Positions 33,808-42,962 are shown, counted from the first letter of the stretch. The stretch: 42,962 bases of DNA from Alphaproteobacteria bacterium (GCA_030041335.1 JASHOB010000061.1:1-42962); one strand, 5' to 3'. The notes: generated by a model from the letters alone, not told the origin. Numbers and translations: made by a program.

Positions 33808-34179
33808 ATGTTCTGGGTAGGGAGGGCGAAACCCCAGCTCGATCGCGGGCGGGCATCTAGTGGAAAATTCGTGGTGCCATCGGCGGCAACGGTCAGCGCT
33901 GGCGCTTCCGTGCTCGATCCCTGCACACCACCGGTCGAGCGGCTGAGTCCGGTTTTCGCCCCTGGAGACAATTCCTACCCGCTTATCAACTACGAGTACG
34001 CTCTTGTCTCCAAGCGTCAGGCCGACCCTGACAAGGCCGCGGCACTTCCTCAGCCTTTACCGTGGGCCGTTTCACTTGAGGGCGGCAACGCTCCCACATG
34101 TCTCGATGCTGTTGGCTTCATTCCACTACCAGACGTTATTCGCGCGCTTAGTGAGAACCAAATCAACTCGATCGAGTAA
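33808..34179 (+). pseudogene. PstS-type phosphate-binding protein, C-terminal relic
   Basis: The frame from about 33850 gives the C-terminal fifth of a PstS-like phosphate ABC-transporter binding protein: SGKFVVPSAATVSAGASVLD, FAPGDNSYPLINYEYALVSK, WAVSLEGGNAPTCLDAVGFI and PLPDVIRALSENQINSIE, ending in TAA. The family consensus there is Y-P-I-x-x-Y-E-Y and L-D-x-V-x-F-x-P-L-P. The first 14 residues of the open frame are unrelated, and the N-terminal signal and phosphate-binding lobes are absent. No pstCAB genes follow. It is a truncated remnant. Confidence 0.8.
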
Positions 34180-34507
34180 AATAACGGCCGAGGTACGATT
34201 GTGCTGTCGCAATCACCCACCCGTTCGATCCTTTCCGTGCCACGCCGGGAAGCCGGTGACGGTGCACGCGCCTCGTTACCGTGCACCGGCGAGGAGCCGT
34301 TGACTCTCTTTCCATCAATCGGTGACGGTCACGGTGATCGCCGTGCCAAGCCCCTGCCCCGATCTTCCGAGCAAAGCCTTGCTACCTTGTCAGTACATAT
34401 CAGATCACGTCTCCTGGGTAGCTCGATCGATACGATTGCGACTTTGGACGTGCCCGGACAAGCCCGCCTTCCCTTGATCTTCGCGCCACGATTTTCTTTG
34501 GCGACTG
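34180..34507. other. Intergenic with one hairpin
   Basis: Contains a 9-bp inverted repeat, CGGTGCACG (34260-34268) with CGTGCACCG (34280-34288) and an 11-nt loop, and no T-run. No gene is supported; the rightward frame at 34201-34530 is not protein-like. Confidence 0.4.
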
Positions 34508-36184
34508 CTACGCTGGCGCTTGGTAAATGATGCGTCCTCCGACAATGGTCATTGCGGGACGAACCCTGCGAATTGCTTCATCCGGTACAGCGACCGGATC
34601 GAATAGGTCACGGTCCAGCACGACAAGGTCACCAAGCTTGCCCGGTTCGATTGAACCGAGCCGGTCTTCTTCGCGCAGGAACCATCCGTTGGCGGCTGTA
34701 TAGAGCTGAACCGCTTGCTCGCGGGCGATGGTCTGGCCGTCGTTCACGAGAACGCCGGCGGCATTTTTGCCGGTGACCATGTAATAAATCATGTTCCAGG
34801 GATCGAGTGTCGAGATTTGCGCCGAATCTGAACCGGCACCGGCCTTGATGCCACTCTCGACAATCATGCGATAAGGCGGACCACCGCGCTTTGAACCGGA
34901 GAGATAACGAAAACCATGTAATGCCAGACCGACACCGAGCGCCTTGGCCGCCGCCAGATTCTCGGCGGTAAGTTCGGGTACATGCGCGATCGACCAGCGC
35001 AGGTCGGCAATCGGGGTGGTCTCGTTGATCTTGCGAAAGCTTTCTATGGTGAAGGCATCCTCTCGTGCCGAGAGCGTATGCTGCTGGAACGGCCAACCAT
35101 GCCGCGCCACCAGCGTCAATGCCGCCTGATAGTTCGCCGGGAATTCGCCCTTGAAGAGCGGCCATTGCGTCACAAATTCGCCAATACCGCTGATGCGAAC
35201 CAGATCATCGCCGAAGCCCGGGTAGGAATTAAGCACGCGCTGTGCGATCAGCGATACTTGCGGTTCCTTATCCATACTAAGGTAAAAGATACGGAGCCGC
35301 GTCGAGACCTTGCCTTCGCGATGGAGCTCCAATAGCGCGTCATGCATGGTAAAGGGATCATCGCTCGCAAGGGTGTCCATCTGCGCCGAAGCATCCGTGT
35401 TCGGCGTACCCGGGATCACGAACGCGCCCATGTCGACATTGGTGGTGACACCCATGCTCGCCGAATATGCCATCGCATCGAGCGCGCCCTGCTTCCTGTC
35501 GGCAAGAGTCTGGATGGCGCGCAGCGCGTTGAGCGCGCGCAGCGCCGCTGGGCCCATCGCGACAAGGCCTGCATCGTTGACCGCTATGTTCTTTGCCGCG
35601 AAGAATTGCCGCGCCCGGGTGTTGACCACAGCAGGACCGACAAAGGTCTGGAAGAGGATGACCGGGTTGTTCACCGCGGCGGCATCGAGCTCCTGCCGGG
35701 TCGGTAGACGCCGTTCCGCAAACTGCTCGGGAACCCAGCCGCCCATCGCGGTGATCCACGCGCCCGGAGGAACGGTCTTCGTCCGTGCCGCGACCGCGCT
35801 TTGCACATCCGGGATCGAAGCCGCACTTTCGAGCCTGGTGTCATGCCCGGGGCGCTGGCTCAACAGAACGAAATGATTGTGATTGTCGACGAGACCGGGA
35901 ATGACAGTGCGGCCTTTGAGATCGACCACGCGTGCCGAGGCTGGCACCGTCTGGCCGACCGCCACGAATTTGCCGTTGCGGATGGCGACGGATGACACGA
36001 CCGAGTTTTTGCTGTCGATGGTATGGATCTTGCCGTTGACCAAGGTCAAGTCGGTCGCGCCGCGATCGCTCGCGCCGCCGCCTTTCATGGGTTGGTCCGC
36101 CGCCTGTGCGCTTGCCGCCGGCATAGTGCCAAGCGCAAGCGCGGTCGCCATCAATGCCTTCAAGCCGTCGCGCCGATCGAGCAT
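34508..36184 (-). CDS. YtcJ-type amidohydrolase, Tat-exported
   Basis: A 558-residue metal-dependent amidohydrolase (amidohydrolase_3/YtcJ group). It has a twin-arginine leader (LDRRDGLKALMATALALGTM, cleavage near ASAQA) and then the composite N-terminal strand domain (LTLVNGKIHTIDSKNSVV, VIPGLVDNHNHF). HNH in that motif supplies the first metal His pair; further ligands are in WPFQQHTLSAR, SIAHVPEL and GAGSDSA. The C-terminus carries SIEPGKLGDLVVLDRDLFD. The start at 36184 has GGGAGG five bases before it and exposes the Tat motif. It is probably a periplasmic hydrolase of a cyclic amide or N-acyl compound; substrate unknown. Confidence 0.88.
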   Translation of the reverse strand: MLDRRDGLKALMATALALGTMPAASAQAADQPMKGGGASDRGATDLTLVNGKIHTIDSKNSVVSSVAIRNGKFVAVGQTVPASARVVDLKGRTVIPGLVDNHNHFVLLSQRPGHDTRLESAASIPDVQSAVAARTKTVPPGAWITAMGGWVPEQFAERRLPTRQELDAAAVNNPVILFQTFVGPAVVNTRARQFFAAKNIAVNDAGLVAMGPAALRALNALRAIQTLADRKQGALDAMAYSASMGVTTNVDMGAFVIPGTPNTDASAQMDTLASDDPFTMHDALLELHREGKVSTRLRIFYLSMDKEPQVSLIAQRVLNSYPGFGDDLVRISGIGEFVTQWPLFKGEFPANYQAALTLVARHGWPFQQHTLSAREDAFTIESFRKINETTPIADLRWSIAHVPELTAENLAAAKALGVGLALHGFRYLSGSKRGGPPYRMIVESGIKAGAGSDSAQISTLDPWNMIYYMVTGKNAAGVLVNDGQTIAREQAVQLYTAANGWFLREEDRLGSIEPGKLGDLVVLDRDLFDPVAVPDEAIRRVRPAMTIVGGRIIYQAPA

Positions 36185-36699
36185 GCCATCCTCCCATTTT
36201 TTGATAACGGCCATTATAGCCGCGCGGTATGCGCAAGGCCCGTCTTTCGCTAATGAATTTTCGAGAGGCGCGGGGCCAAGGCGTGGGCATCAATGCTGTT
36301 TTGCCGCCGATTGTGCGGGGGGGTGCCGGCAATCTCGGCGTTTTCGCGGGCGGCCAACGCGACAGCGTGGCATCGCCCGCGCCGGGGGCCCGAATTGCGG
36401 TGGCGCCGCGATCGTCACATTGGCCATTTGCGCCGGCGCTTGGCGACACGATCACCGCGGGATTGGGCCGGACCCAGGTTTGAAGGCAACCACCGCATCG
36501 CTCGACGCGCCGCTTGCACCCAAACCATACGGGTCTAACCAGTCGCGACAGATGCGACTGTCGCTAACTGCGGCGAGGCGGTTGGTGATGGTCTTGGGAT
36601 TGCCTCTCCGCTCGATCACGGGCGCGCGGTCTCGACATCAAAGCCAGGCTTCGCTTGCGGCGTCGCCAATTCTCTGAACAAGGCAATGTCATGGGCGTG
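36185..36699. other. Intergenic, possible small decayed gene
   Basis: Two leftward frames near 36490-36680 contain short protein-like stretches (ALFRELATPQAKPGFDVETA, then RGNPKTITNRLAAVSDSR) that would join after a frame change. They may be a small gene relic downstream of the SDR. No family recognised; not called as a gene. Confidence 0.35.
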
Positions 36700-37533
36700 C
36701 TATTGCGACTTGCCCGCCTCTTCGGCGAGCAGGCGAGCCGCATTGGCATTGAAATTGGCGGAACCAGAGAGGCCCGAGCCGCCATCGACGTTGAGCACGA
36801 CGCCAGTGATCCAGTCGGCGACCGGCGAGCACAGGAACAGTGCTGCGTGAGCGATGTCCTCAACGGTGCCCATGCGGCCAAGCGGCACATCCGAGCCCCG
36901 TCTCTCATGGTCGACGCCGCCGAGCCGCTTCATGCCCTCGGTGCCTGCGATCGGGCCGGGCACGATGCTGTTGACGCGGATGCCGTGCCGGCCCCATTCG
37001 AGCGCCAGGTTTTGCATCATGCGGTCGATGCCTGCCTTCGCGGCGCCGACATGCAGCTGATAGGCGTACGGCATGTGTGCCATGCCCGCAGAAATGAAAA
37101 TGATGGTCCCGCGGGTCTCAACAAGTTGATCGAAGGCGAGCCGCGAGGCGTTGAAGGATCCGAGCAGATCGATGTCGATGACCGTCTTGAACCCGTTAGG
37201 CGACAGCCGTTCGGCGGGTACCAGGAAGTTCCCGGCGGCGCCGCAGATCAACACATCGATTGGGCCGAGCGTCTCGCGACACGTCGTCAACGCGGCGGCG
37301 AGCTCCTCCGGTTTGCGCACGTCCGCCGCATGCGCCGAAACCCTGGCGCCGAGCGCTTCGAGTTCTTTTGCTGCACCGTCGAGCTTCGATTGGGTGCGGC
37401 CGCAGATCGCGAGATTGGCACCTAAAGCAGCAAAACCTCTGGCGATGCCAAGATTGATGCCGCTTCCGCCGCCGGTCACGAACACCGTCTTGCCTCGGTA
37501 GAGACCGGCAGGAAAAAATCCATGGGTTTCCAT
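36700..37533 (-). CDS. SDR, 2,4-dienoyl-CoA reductase-like
   Basis: A 277-residue short-chain dehydrogenase with NADP-binding GGGSGINLGIARGFA and NLAICGRTQSKLD, then ICGAAGNFLVPAERLSPNGF and VIDIDLLGSFNASRLAFDQL. That segment, together with VGAAKAGIDRMMQNLALEWG, is close to peroxisomal-type 2,4-dienoyl-CoA reductases. The classical Y-x-x-x-K Tyr is absent at its usual place, as in that subfamily. It should reduce dienoyl-CoA intermediates of unsaturated fatty-acid oxidation. The start at 37533 was chosen because it begins the conserved N-terminus; the open frame extends to 37707 but overlaps the divergent gene. It diverges from the acyl-CoA synthetase by about 165 bases, and all three genes fit one catabolic unit. 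Confidence 0.85.
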   Translation of the reverse strand: METHGFFPAGLYRGKTVFVTGGGSGINLGIARGFAALGANLAICGRTQSKLDGAAKELEALGARVSAHAADVRKPEELAAALTTCRETLGPIDVLICGAAGNFLVPAERLSPNGFKTVIDIDLLGSFNASRLAFDQLVETRGTIIFISAGMAHMPYAYQLHVGAAKAGIDRMMQNLALEWGRHGIRVNSIVPGPIAGTEGMKRLGGVDHERRGSDVPLGRMGTVEDIAHAALFLCSPVADWITGVVLNVDGGSGLSGSANFNANAARLLAEEAGKSQ

Positions 37534-37697
37534 CGTCGCCCCCAACTGCCCTTGGTCAATGTTATCATGCCGCCGGTCGGCGCTCTCGGATTTGTTTGCC
37601 ACCCTAACGCGCAAGTCTGAAAGTGTTGGCGCCGGCCGCCTTGAGTTATAATGAACTAAAAGCGGTGCCAAAACTGCATCGATGGTTGGGGAGGAGC

Positions 37698-39233
37698 ATG
37701 CACCCATCGCATTTCGCGGCGACCACGCCGTCCAAGCCGGCTGTTGTGATGGCCACGACCGGCGAGATTCTGACTTATCGCGACCTCAACCGGCACGCGA
37801 ACCAGGGTGCGCAGATGCTGCGCGGCCTCGGCCTCAAGACCGGAGAACATATCGCCTACATGCTAGAGAACCGAGCGACGTTTTATGAAGTGTTCTGGGC
37901 GGCACAGCGGGCCGGTCTCTATATCACGCCGATCAGCACACGCCTCACGACCGGAGAGATCGACTACATCCTTCGCGACAGCGGCGCCAAGCTGTTCATC
38001 ACATCGCTCGGGATGAGAGATGTGGTGGTGAAACTGTCACTGCCGCCGGGCATACCATGTCTGATGATCGACGGCGTTGCTCCGGGTTTCGACTCCTATG
38101 AACGCAGCGTGGCGCGCTATCCGGCGGAACCCATTGCCGATTTGGCGGGCGGCACGCAAATGCTTTACTCGTCGGGTACCACGGGACGGCCCAAGGGGAT
38201 CAAACGCCAGCTCGCCGGCGACGCGTTCGACACCCCCAACCGCTATTACCAGCTGACACGGAAGCTCTATGGCTTTGATGCCGACACCGTCTACCTGTCG
38301 CCCGCCCCGCTTTACCATGCGGCGCCATTGATGTTTTCGACCAGCGTGCAAAGCTGGGGCGGGACGGTCATCGTCATGGAGAAGTTCGACGCCGAACATG
38401 CGCTCATGCTGATCGAGCGCCACCGTGTCACGCACAGCCAGTGGGTTCCCACCATGTTCGTGCGGTTGTTGCGGTTGCCCGAGCCGATAAGACGCCGATA
38501 CCAGCTGGCAACGCATCGCTGCGCGATCCATGCGGCCGCGCCCTGTCCTGTCGACATCAAGAAGCAAATGATCGAATGGTGGGGCCCAATCGTCCACGAA
38601 TATTACGCAGGCAGCGAAGGCAATGGTTTCGTCGTGATCGATTCACCGGATTGGCTGAAGCACCCGGGCTCGGTCGGCCGCGCGATCCTCGGCGACCTCC
38701 ACATCCTCGACGAACACGGCCTGGAGCAGCCGCCAGGCGTCACCGGCGGCATTTATTTCGCCAACGGGCCGGCGTTTGAATATCACAACGACCCCGCCAA
38801 AACGCAAAGCGCCTATAGTGCCAAGGGCTGGTCGACGCTCGGCGATGTCGGCTATGTCGACGACGCGGGCTACCTCTATCTCACCGACCGAAAGGCCTAC
38901 ATGATTATTTCCGGCGGGGTGAACATTTATCCGCAAGAAGTCGAGAATGTGCTGACCGCTCATCCGCAGATTGTCGACGTTGCCGTCTTTGGCGTGCCCA
39001 ATGAGGAGTTCGGCGAAGAAGTGAAAGCGGTCGTACAGCCCATCGATATGGCGCTGGCGACGGCAGACTTTGCCTCCGAGCTTATGGCGTATTGCCGCGA
39101 GCGGCTCGCGGATTTCAAGTGCCCGCGCTCCATCGACTTCGATCCCGAGCTGCCGCGGCACGCTAACGGCAAACTCTATAAGCGCATCCTACGCGATCGC
39201 TATTGGCAGAACCGAGATTCAAGGATCATTTGA
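37698..39233 (+). CDS. AMP-forming acyl-CoA synthetase
   Basis: A 511-residue adenylate-forming ligase activating a carboxylic acid to its CoA thioester. It carries the P-loop YSSGTTGRPKGIKRQ, the AMP-binding YYAGSEGNG, GWSTLGDVGYVDDAGYLYLTDR, and the hinge plus C-terminal lysine region SGGVNIYPQEVENVL and HANGKLYKRILR. It is shorter than long-chain FadD and closer to broad medium-chain or aromatic acyl ligases. The ATG at 37698 has GGGGAGGAG just upstream; the frame is open to 37623. The thiolase gene starts 11 bases after its stop, so the two are an operon. Confidence 0.9.
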   Translation: MHPSHFAATTPSKPAVVMATTGEILTYRDLNRHANQGAQMLRGLGLKTGEHIAYMLENRATFYEVFWAAQRAGLYITPISTRLTTGEIDYILRDSGAKLFITSLGMRDVVVKLSLPPGIPCLMIDGVAPGFDSYERSVARYPAEPIADLAGGTQMLYSSGTTGRPKGIKRQLAGDAFDTPNRYYQLTRKLYGFDADTVYLSPAPLYHAAPLMFSTSVQSWGGTVIVMEKFDAEHALMLIERHRVTHSQWVPTMFVRLLRLPEPIRRRYQLATHRCAIHAAAPCPVDIKKQMIEWWGPIVHEYYAGSEGNGFVVIDSPDWLKHPGSVGRAILGDLHILDEHGLEQPPGVTGGIYFANGPAFEYHNDPAKTQSAYSAKGWSTLGDVGYVDDAGYLYLTDRKAYMIISGGVNIYPQEVENVLTAHPQIVDVAVFGVPNEEFGEEVKAVVQPIDMALATADFASELMAYCRERLADFKCPRSIDFDPELPRHANGKLYKRILRDRYWQNRDSRII

Positions 39234-39244
39234 AAGGAAGCACC

Positions 39245-40411
39245 ATGGGCGAAGCATATATCGTGGCGGCGACACGGACGGCGGGCGGCAAGCGCGGCGG
39301 TCTCGTCTCGGGCTGGCATCCGGCGGACCTGGCTGGCGAGGTGCTGAACGGTGTGCTCGATCGCGCCGGCGCCGATCCCGCACTGATCGAAGACGTAATC
39401 ATGGGCTGCGTCATTCAGGCCGGAGAGCAATCGCTCAATGTCGCGCGCGGCGCGGTGATGTCGTCGAAGCTGCCGCTGAGTGTCCCTGGAACATCGGTCG
39501 ACCGGCAATGTGGCTCCTCCCAGCAGGCACTGCACTTCGCGGCGGCGACGGTGATGTCGGGTGCGATGGACGTTGTGATCGCAGCCGGGGTCGAAAGCAT
39601 GAGCCGGGTGCCGATGGGCCTGTCGTCCGAGGCGCTCAAGGCGCATGGGATCGCCAAGGGTCCGCGCCAGGAGGAGCGCTGGCCCGGCATCGTGTTTAGT
39701 CAATTCACGGGTGCCGAAATGATGGCCGAGAAGCACCAACTGACCAAAGATGAGCTTGACCAATACGCTTACGACAGCCATCGCAAAGCGGCGGCAGCGA
39801 CCAAGAGCGGCGCATTTGAGGCAGAGATTTTGCCGATCGAGGTGACCTTGCCCGACGGCACCCGCAAAATGCACAAGATTGATGAGGGCATCCGCTTCGA
39901 CGCGAGTCTCGAAGCGATCAAGGGCGTCAAGCTCCTCAAGGAGGGTGGCCGGATCACCGCTGCAACCTCAAGTCAAATCTGTGACGGTGCCGCGGCGCTG
40001 CTGATCGCCAACGAGCGCGGCGTAAAGGCGCTCGGTGCCGAGCCGCTCGCGCGCATCCATCACATGACGGTCACGGGCGGCGACCCGGTCATCATGCTGG
40101 AGGAGCCGCTATTTGCCACCGACCGCGCGCTCAAGAAAAGCGGTATGAAGATCAACGACATCGACCTCTATGAAGTGAACGAGGCATTCGCCCCCGTGCC
40201 GATCGCCTGGCTACGCCACACCGGCGCCGATCCATCGCGGCTCAACATCCGAGGAGGCGCCATCGCTCTGGGCCATCCGCTCGGCGGCACGGGTGCCAAG
40301 TTGATGACGACGCTGATCCACGCGCTCAAGGATCGCGGCAAGCGTTATGGCCTCCAAACAATGTGCGAAGGTGGCGGGCTCGCTAACGTCACCATCGTCG
40401 AGCGGCTCTAG
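39245..40411 (+). CDS. Thiolase (acetyl-CoA acetyltransferase family)
   Basis: A 388-residue thiolase with the nucleophile C89 in VDRQCGSSQQALHFAA, the NEAFAPVPIAWLRHTG motif, the acid/base His in GGAIALGHPLGGTGAK, and the second Cys in MCEGGGLANVTIVERL. All catalytic residues are present. It could cleave 3-ketoacyl-CoA or condense acetyl-CoA; its place after the acyl-CoA synthetase suggests beta-oxidation. AAGGAAG precedes the ATG by about five bases. Its stop codon overlaps that of der on the other strand. Confidence 0.92.
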   Translation: MGEAYIVAATRTAGGKRGGLVSGWHPADLAGEVLNGVLDRAGADPALIEDVIMGCVIQAGEQSLNVARGAVMSSKLPLSVPGTSVDRQCGSSQQALHFAAATVMSGAMDVVIAAGVESMSRVPMGLSSEALKAHGIAKGPRQEERWPGIVFSQFTGAEMMAEKHQLTKDELDQYAYDSHRKAAAATKSGAFEAEILPIEVTLPDGTRKMHKIDEGIRFDASLEAIKGVKLLKEGGRITAATSSQICDGAAALLIANERGVKALGAEPLARIHHMTVTGGDPVIMLEEPLFATDRALKKSGMKINDIDLYEVNEAFAPVPIAWLRHTGADPSRLNIRGGAIALGHPLGGTGAKLMTTLIHALKDRGKRYGLQTMCEGGGLANVTIVERL

Positions 40412-41748
40412 TCCTTCTCGGCATACGGGTTGTCGCCTTTGCGCAACATCATACGGATCGGTACGGCAGGCAGGTCGAACGTCTCCCGCAACAAATTGAC
40501 CAGATAGCGCCGATAAGAGTCCGGCAGCTCGCCTGGTTTCGATGCAAACAACGCAAAGGTCGGCGGATGGATGTTCGCCTGTGCGATATAGCGCAACTTC
40601 AGTCGCCGGCCCGCGACGAGGGGCGGCGGGTGACGTTCCTGCACCGACGCCAGCCAGCGGTTGAGCGCGGGCGTCGGCACGTGTTTGCTCCAGGCCTGAT
40701 GCGTCGCCCAGACGGCCGGCATCAGCTTCTCCAAGCCCATCCCGCTCAGGCCCGACAGTGTTACGATGCGCAAGCCCTTCAACTGTGGCAACGAGACTTC
40801 GATGCGCTCACGCAATTGCTCCAGCGTAGCGCGGCGATCCGTCACCAAATCCCATTTGTTGACGGCAAGCACCAGCCCTCGGCCTTCTCTTTCCACGAGT
40901 TCGGCGATCAGGAGGTCCTGTTTTCCCAGAGGCTCGGTGGCGTCGACAACCAGCACGACGATCTCGGCGAAACGGATCGTACTCAGGGTTTCTGCAATTG
41001 ATAATTTCTCGATTCTTGCCTCAATCCGGCTTCGCCGCCGCATGCCGGCGGTATCGACAAGACGCACCGGACGGCCGCGCCAGGACCATCTGACGGAAAT
41101 CGCGTCCCGTGTAATGCCGGGTTCCGGCCCTGTCACCAGTCGCTCGGTTCCGATCAGCCGATTGAGCAGTGTCGATTTGCCCACATTTGGTCGGCCGACG
41201 ATCGCCAGACGCAACGGCGTCGGACCTTCGTCCAAGCGATCACCGTGGTTTTCGGCTGCCATCAAGGGTGCGATCGCGTCGAACAAGTCGGCCATGCCCT
41301 CGCCATGTTCCGCGGCAATCATTACCGGCTCGCCGAGGCCGAGCGCGAAGGCGTCACCCAGCTCGGCCGCACTGCGCAAATTCTCCGCCTTGTTAGCGAC
41401 CAGAACGACCGGACGTTTGGCACGTCGGATCTGGTCGGCGAAATGGCGGTCGAGCGGAGTGACGCCGGCGCGGCCGTCGATCAGAAAAAGAATCGCGTCG
41501 GCACCCTCGAGCGCGCGCGTCGTCTGATCCTGCATGCGCTGCTCGGTGGTGCCGGGGACAGCTTGGTCCAAGCCGGCCGTGTCGATGACGCGAAAATGGA
41601 GATCGCCAAGCTTGGCTTCACCCTCGCGCCGATCACGGGTGGAACCCGGGGCGTCATCGACAAGGGCCAGCGAGCGGCCTACGAGCCGGTTGAAAAGCGT
41701 CGATTTTCCCACATTGGGCCGGCCGACGATCGCGACGGTGAAAGCCAT
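40408..41748 (-). CDS. der: Ribosome-biogenesis GTPase Der (EngA)
   Basis: A 446-residue essential GTPase with two tandem G domains: GRPNVGKSTLFNRLVGRS near residues 8-25, with VIDTAGLD and VANKAEN, and again GRPNVGKSTLLNRLIGTE near 190, with LVDTAGMRRRSRIEARIEKL and AVNKWDLV. The C-terminal KH-like domain ends with LRETFDLPAVPIRMMLRKGD. It acts in 50S ribosome subunit assembly. It starts 11 bases after the stop of the BamB-like gene, so the two form an operon, the usual order in alphaproteobacteria. Confidence 0.97.
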   Translation of the reverse strand: MAFTVAIVGRPNVGKSTLFNRLVGRSLALVDDAPGSTRDRREGEAKLGDLHFRVIDTAGLDQAVPGTTEQRMQDQTTRALEGADAILFLIDGRAGVTPLDRHFADQIRRAKRPVVLVANKAENLRSAAELGDAFALGLGEPVMIAAEHGEGMADLFDAIAPLMAAENHGDRLDEGPTPLRLAIVGRPNVGKSTLLNRLIGTERLVTGPEPGITRDAISVRWSWRGRPVRLVDTAGMRRRSRIEARIEKLSIAETLSTIRFAEIVVLVVDATEPLGKQDLLIAELVEREGRGLVLAVNKWDLVTDRRATLEQLRERIEVSLPQLKGLRIVTLSGLSGMGLEKLMPAVWATHQAWSKHVPTPALNRWLASVQERHPPPLVAGRRLKLRYIAQANIHPPTFALFASKPGELPDSYRRYLVNLLRETFDLPAVPIRMMLRKGDNPYAEKD

Positions 41749-41759
41749 GCCGCATTGCG

Positions 41760-42962
41760 TCAGCGAAACGCGATCAGCCGCGCGTTGTCGGTCAGGACGT
41801 AGAGTGTGTTGTTAGCGACCACCGGGTCGACGAACACACCGTCGGGAAAATCAACCGTGCCGAGAGCCTTGCCGGTATAGGGCGATACCGAGAAGCCGAT
41901 GCCGGTCGACGAGACCACGATCAAGCGGTCGCCGGCTAACACCGGACCGACCCACCGGATGGGATCGCGCTTCTTTTCCGGATTGTCGAAGCGTGGCAGC
42001 GTCGTGCTCCAGCGGACGCGGCCGTCTTTCCAGGTCAGGCACAACAAGGTGACATCGTTGCTCAACACATAAACATAGTCGCCCGCCACCCACGGACCCT
42101 GGGTGCCGCCGATATCTTGCTCCCAGACACGGTCGCCGGTACGAAGGTCGATCGCCACCATCCGGCCGCTATGACTCACGGCGAAGACCCGGCCACGGTC
42201 GATCACCGGGCGGCCGTGTATGTCCGCGAGCGAGCTCAAAGCGCCCATGGGCTGCGCTGTTGCGAGATTGTCGGTCCATTCGGCATTACCGTTCTCAAGG
42301 CGCAAAGCGAAGAGCTCACCCGATGAATACGCGACCACGACGGTATCGCCCTGAACCGCCGGTGCCGGCGTGCCAAGAATATCGGCGCCTTCCGGCAGGC
42401 CGGTATGGATCCAAAGCTGATGTCCGTCGGCGGCGTCGAGCGCGACCAGTTGATTATTAACGTTGACCGCCAAGACGCGGCTGTCGATCACCGTTGGCGG
42501 GCCGTGGAAGGGTATTTCGGTGGCGTGCTTCCAGATCTGATGTCCTGTCCTGGCATCGAGCGCGTAAATGACGCCATAACCGGTTGAAACGAAAAGCCGG
42601 CCGTCGTAGAGGGCGACACCGCCACCGAAAGTATCGTCGGCATCGTCGTTGGGCTTGGTCTCAAACCTCCACAGCCGGTCGCCCGTGGCCGCGTCGAGCG
42701 CGAACACGACGTCTTCGCCATCGAGGCCGTAGATCCGGCCGGCGCCGACCACCGGCTGCGCCGTAATTCGGGTGTAGCGCGATGAGCCCTCGCCAATGTC
42801 GGCGCTCCACAACCGGTCTAACCGACCCGACAGGGCCAAGTGCTGCATGGCGTGGTCGGGGAAGCCGCCAGCGTCCGGCCATTCGCTGTTGGCAGCCGGC
42901 CGTGGCAGCTTGACCGCCTGAGTGCGCAAGGTGGGATCGGGTTCGACCTGCTTGTCCGCCAC
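41760..42962 (-). CDS. BamB-like PQQ beta-propeller protein, 5' end cut
   Basis: At least 400 residues of an eight-bladed propeller with repeated motifs such as ALDAATGDRLWRFETK, ALDARTGHQIWKHATE and AIDLRTGDRVWEQDIGG. This matches the BamB component of the outer-membrane beta-barrel assembly machine, and the location directly upstream of der supports that. The frame is still open at the window edge, where it begins GTG, so the signal peptide and lipobox cannot be seen. The visible start is not claimed as the true start. Confidence 0.85.
   Translation of the reverse strand: MADKQVEPDPTLRTQAVKLPRPAANSEWPDAGGFPDHAMQHLALSGRLDRLWSADIGEGSSRYTRITAQPVVGAGRIYGLDGEDVVFALDAATGDRLWRFETKPNDDADDTFGGGVALYDGRLFVSTGYGVIYALDARTGHQIWKHATEIPFHGPPTVIDSRVLAVNVNNQLVALDAADGHQLWIHTGLPEGADILGTPAPAVQGDTVVVAYSSGELFALRLENGNAEWTDNLATAQPMGALSSLADIHGRPVIDRGRVFAVSHSGRMVAIDLRTGDRVWEQDIGGTQGPWVAGDYVYVLSNDVTLLCLTWKDGRVRWSTTLPRFDNPEKKRDPIRWVGPVLAGDRLIVVSSTGIGFSVSPYTGKALGTVDFPDGVFVDPVVANNTLYVLTDNARLIAFR

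Overview
The window looks like part of a chromosome from a GC-rich alphaproteobacterium, probably a soil or rhizosphere member of the Hyphomicrobiales (Bradyrhizobium-like). The support is the adjacent bamB-like and der genes, an OmpA protein with an Omp25-type barrel, a DUF3551 small protein, a GlcG/HbpS-like protein, an IS481-type transposase remnant, and the overall codon use. No rRNA, tRNA or CRISPR array was seen. The genus assignment is inference.

Left part (1-12 kb): a loose, decayed accessory region. In order it holds a small hypothetical gene with a good terminator, a frameshifted IS481-like transposase, a membrane sensor histidine kinase with a periplasmic binding-protein-like sensor and no response regulator beside it, a broken phage terminase small subunit, an arylsulfatase diverging from a membrane-anchored PQQ-type beta-propeller dehydrogenase, a broken small membrane protein, two small envelope proteins, relics of a HigB toxin and an HNH nuclease, and a lipoprotein.

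Middle part (12-20 kb): a DUF4239/bestrophin-like membrane protein, then a compact leftward run of six genes: epoxide-hydrolase-like alpha/beta hydrolase, DUF4331 protein, TPR protein, a pyridine-nucleotide flavoprotein that has lost its disulfide-redox residues, a 203-residue partner protein, and a DyP-type haem peroxidase. Four of the five junctions are tight (12-38 bases or overlapping) and the fifth is 49 bases. This looks like one oxidative pathway or complex and is the best candidate here for an undescribed system.

Right-middle part (20-34.5 kb): a degraded nickel/cobalt transporter, a DUF1254/DUF1214 protein, a 61-residue orphan protein, the OmpA-family protein, a GlcG-like haem-binding protein, DUF3551, nitronate monooxygenase, a Rieske-ferredoxin reductase fusion, a Kup potassium transporter diverging from an ornithine/lysine/arginine decarboxylase, a histidine-rich small protein and a truncated PstS relic.

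Right end (34.5-43 kb): a tidier catabolic and housekeeping block. It has a Tat-exported YtcJ-type amidohydrolase, a dienoyl-CoA-reductase-like SDR diverging from an acyl-CoA synthetase plus thiolase pair, then der and a BamB-like propeller protein cut by the window edge. At least seven clear or likely gene relics lie between 0.7 and 34.2 kb and none was recognised to the right of 36.7 kb, which suggests an accessory region abutting conserved chromosome.
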